A DNA stretch of 64,000 nt from Lysinibacillus parviboronicapiens (GTDB taxonomy: Bacteria; Bacillota; Bacilli; Bacillales_A; Planococcaceae). The notes under the pieces are model-generated. The model saw nothing but the letters and a program-made list of their open reading frames with translations, did no database searches and was not told where the DNA came from. The DNA is taken from positions 1 through 64,000 of the forward strand of contig NZ_PYWI01000021.1 of assembly GCF_003049575.1 (NCBI RefSeq). Reading direction: 5' to 3'. This document shows, one piece after another, positions 63,539 through 64,000 of this stretch (position 1 is the first letter of the stretch; each line of letters begins with the position of its first letter). The position numbers and the translations under genes were made by a program.

Positions 63539-64000
63539 TTAAACGTTAGTTGGTTGTTTAATGTATGGATTTGTAAGGTCCATACCCTCTAATGAAAGAC
63601 CCATAGCTTTTGCTACGCCTTCACCGTATGCTGGATCAGCTAAATAACAGTGCAAAATGTGGCGACGTTTAATGAATTCTTCAACTGAAGCCATATCATT
63701 TGCTGTATTTTCAAATAAACGTTGCTGTTCATCCGCAGTCATTAAGCGGAATAACTTACCTGGTTGCTCGAAATAGTTGTTGTCATCTTCACGGAAGTCG
63801 TGAATACCAGCATTGCCATCGATACGTAATTCAGGCTCTTTGTGGTCTAAGTTGTGTTCCCACTCACCATAGCTATTTGGCTCATAGCTCATTGTTGAAC
63901 CTAGATTGCCATCGAAGCGCATAGCACCATCACGATGGAATGTACGGAATGGACATTTTGGTGCGTTCACAGGTAGCATATAGTGATTTACGCCTAAACG
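63539..64000 (-). CDS. Catalase, C-terminal part (runs off the window)
   Basis: The visible 153 residues match the C-terminal third of a monofunctional heme catalase of the small-subunit clade: RLGVNHYMLPVNAPKCPFRT, then FHRDGAMRFDGNLG, YEPNSYGEWEH, and FRLMTADEQQRLFENTAN. The frame is open to the last base, so the internal ATG at 63979 is not the start; the heme-binding core lies beyond the window. Catalases protect against hydrogen peroxide. KatA-like is likely, but the diagnostic regions are not visible. Confidence 0.9.
   Translation of the reverse strand, partial: RLGVNHYMLPVNAPKCPFRTFHRDGAMRFDGNLGSTMSYEPNSYGEWEHNLDHKEPELRIDGNAGIHDFREDDNNYFEQPGKLFRLMTADEQQRLFENTANDMASVEEFIKRRHILHCYLADPAYGEGVAKAMGLSLEGMDLTNPYIKQPTNV

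Overview
The window looks like a chromosomal segment of a low-GC, Gram-positive, spore-former-type Bacillaceae, most like Lysinibacillus. The grounds are AT-rich DNA, strong AGGAGG ribosome binding sites with frequent TTG/GTG starts, lipoprotein-type binding proteins, SLH-anchored surface proteins, Bce/Yxd-type peptide-antibiotic genes and a TatA/TatC pair. The genus is inferred, not proven. I saw no rRNA, tRNA or CRISPR.

Layout. 0.5-2.8 kb: an ArtPQR-like basic amino acid ABC importer. 2.9-6.0 kb: a methyltransferase/oxidoreductase pair divergent from a LuxR-type regulator. 6.1-8.1 kb: a rearrangement scar where a beheaded response regulator meets a beheaded SLH surface protein. 8.3-12.9 kb: a metallophosphoesterase, tatCA and a two-gene GMC dehydrogenase whose small subunit carries a twin-arginine signal. 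13.4-18 kb: housekeeping genes (AlaX editing enzyme, VanZ/RDD membrane protein, CoA-disulfide-reductase-like enzyme). 18.3-24.2 kb: a Bce/Yxd-like ABC transporter with YxeA and a nearby two-component system. 24.6-30 kb: ordinary genes mixed with debris (two IS1182-type transposase remnants, a group II intron reverse transcriptase remnant, a frameshifted secreted protein and copies of a dispersed GC-rich repeat). 30-36 kb: an unknown 506-residue protein, a CaiB-type CoA transferase, a CAP-domain protein and a diguanylate cyclase. 36.9-41.2 kb: a 1434-residue SLH surface protein.

41.6-55.5 kb is the most striking part, an iron-siderophore island. It holds four siderophore-binding lipoproteins (one encoded inside a longer reading frame), a decayed fifth binding-protein gene, a siderophore-type esterase, four AraC regulators with a binding-protein domain in the same reading frame, one PchR-like AraC regulator, an MFS transporter and seven Fur-box-like sites. 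No permease or ATPase for siderophore import is present. At 48342-50288 the regulator frame runs without a stop through a Fur box, a ribosome binding site and a lipoprotein signal peptide into the binding protein. It looks like a frozen step in the birth of AraC/binding-protein fusions, or a nested two-product gene.

55.7-64 kb: a secreted helical protein with a Tyr/Asn repeat, a second scar with a truncated receiver domain, a chemotaxis receptor, an auxin-efflux-type carrier, a TPP riboswitch with thiC, and the 3' part of a catalase gene running off the end.
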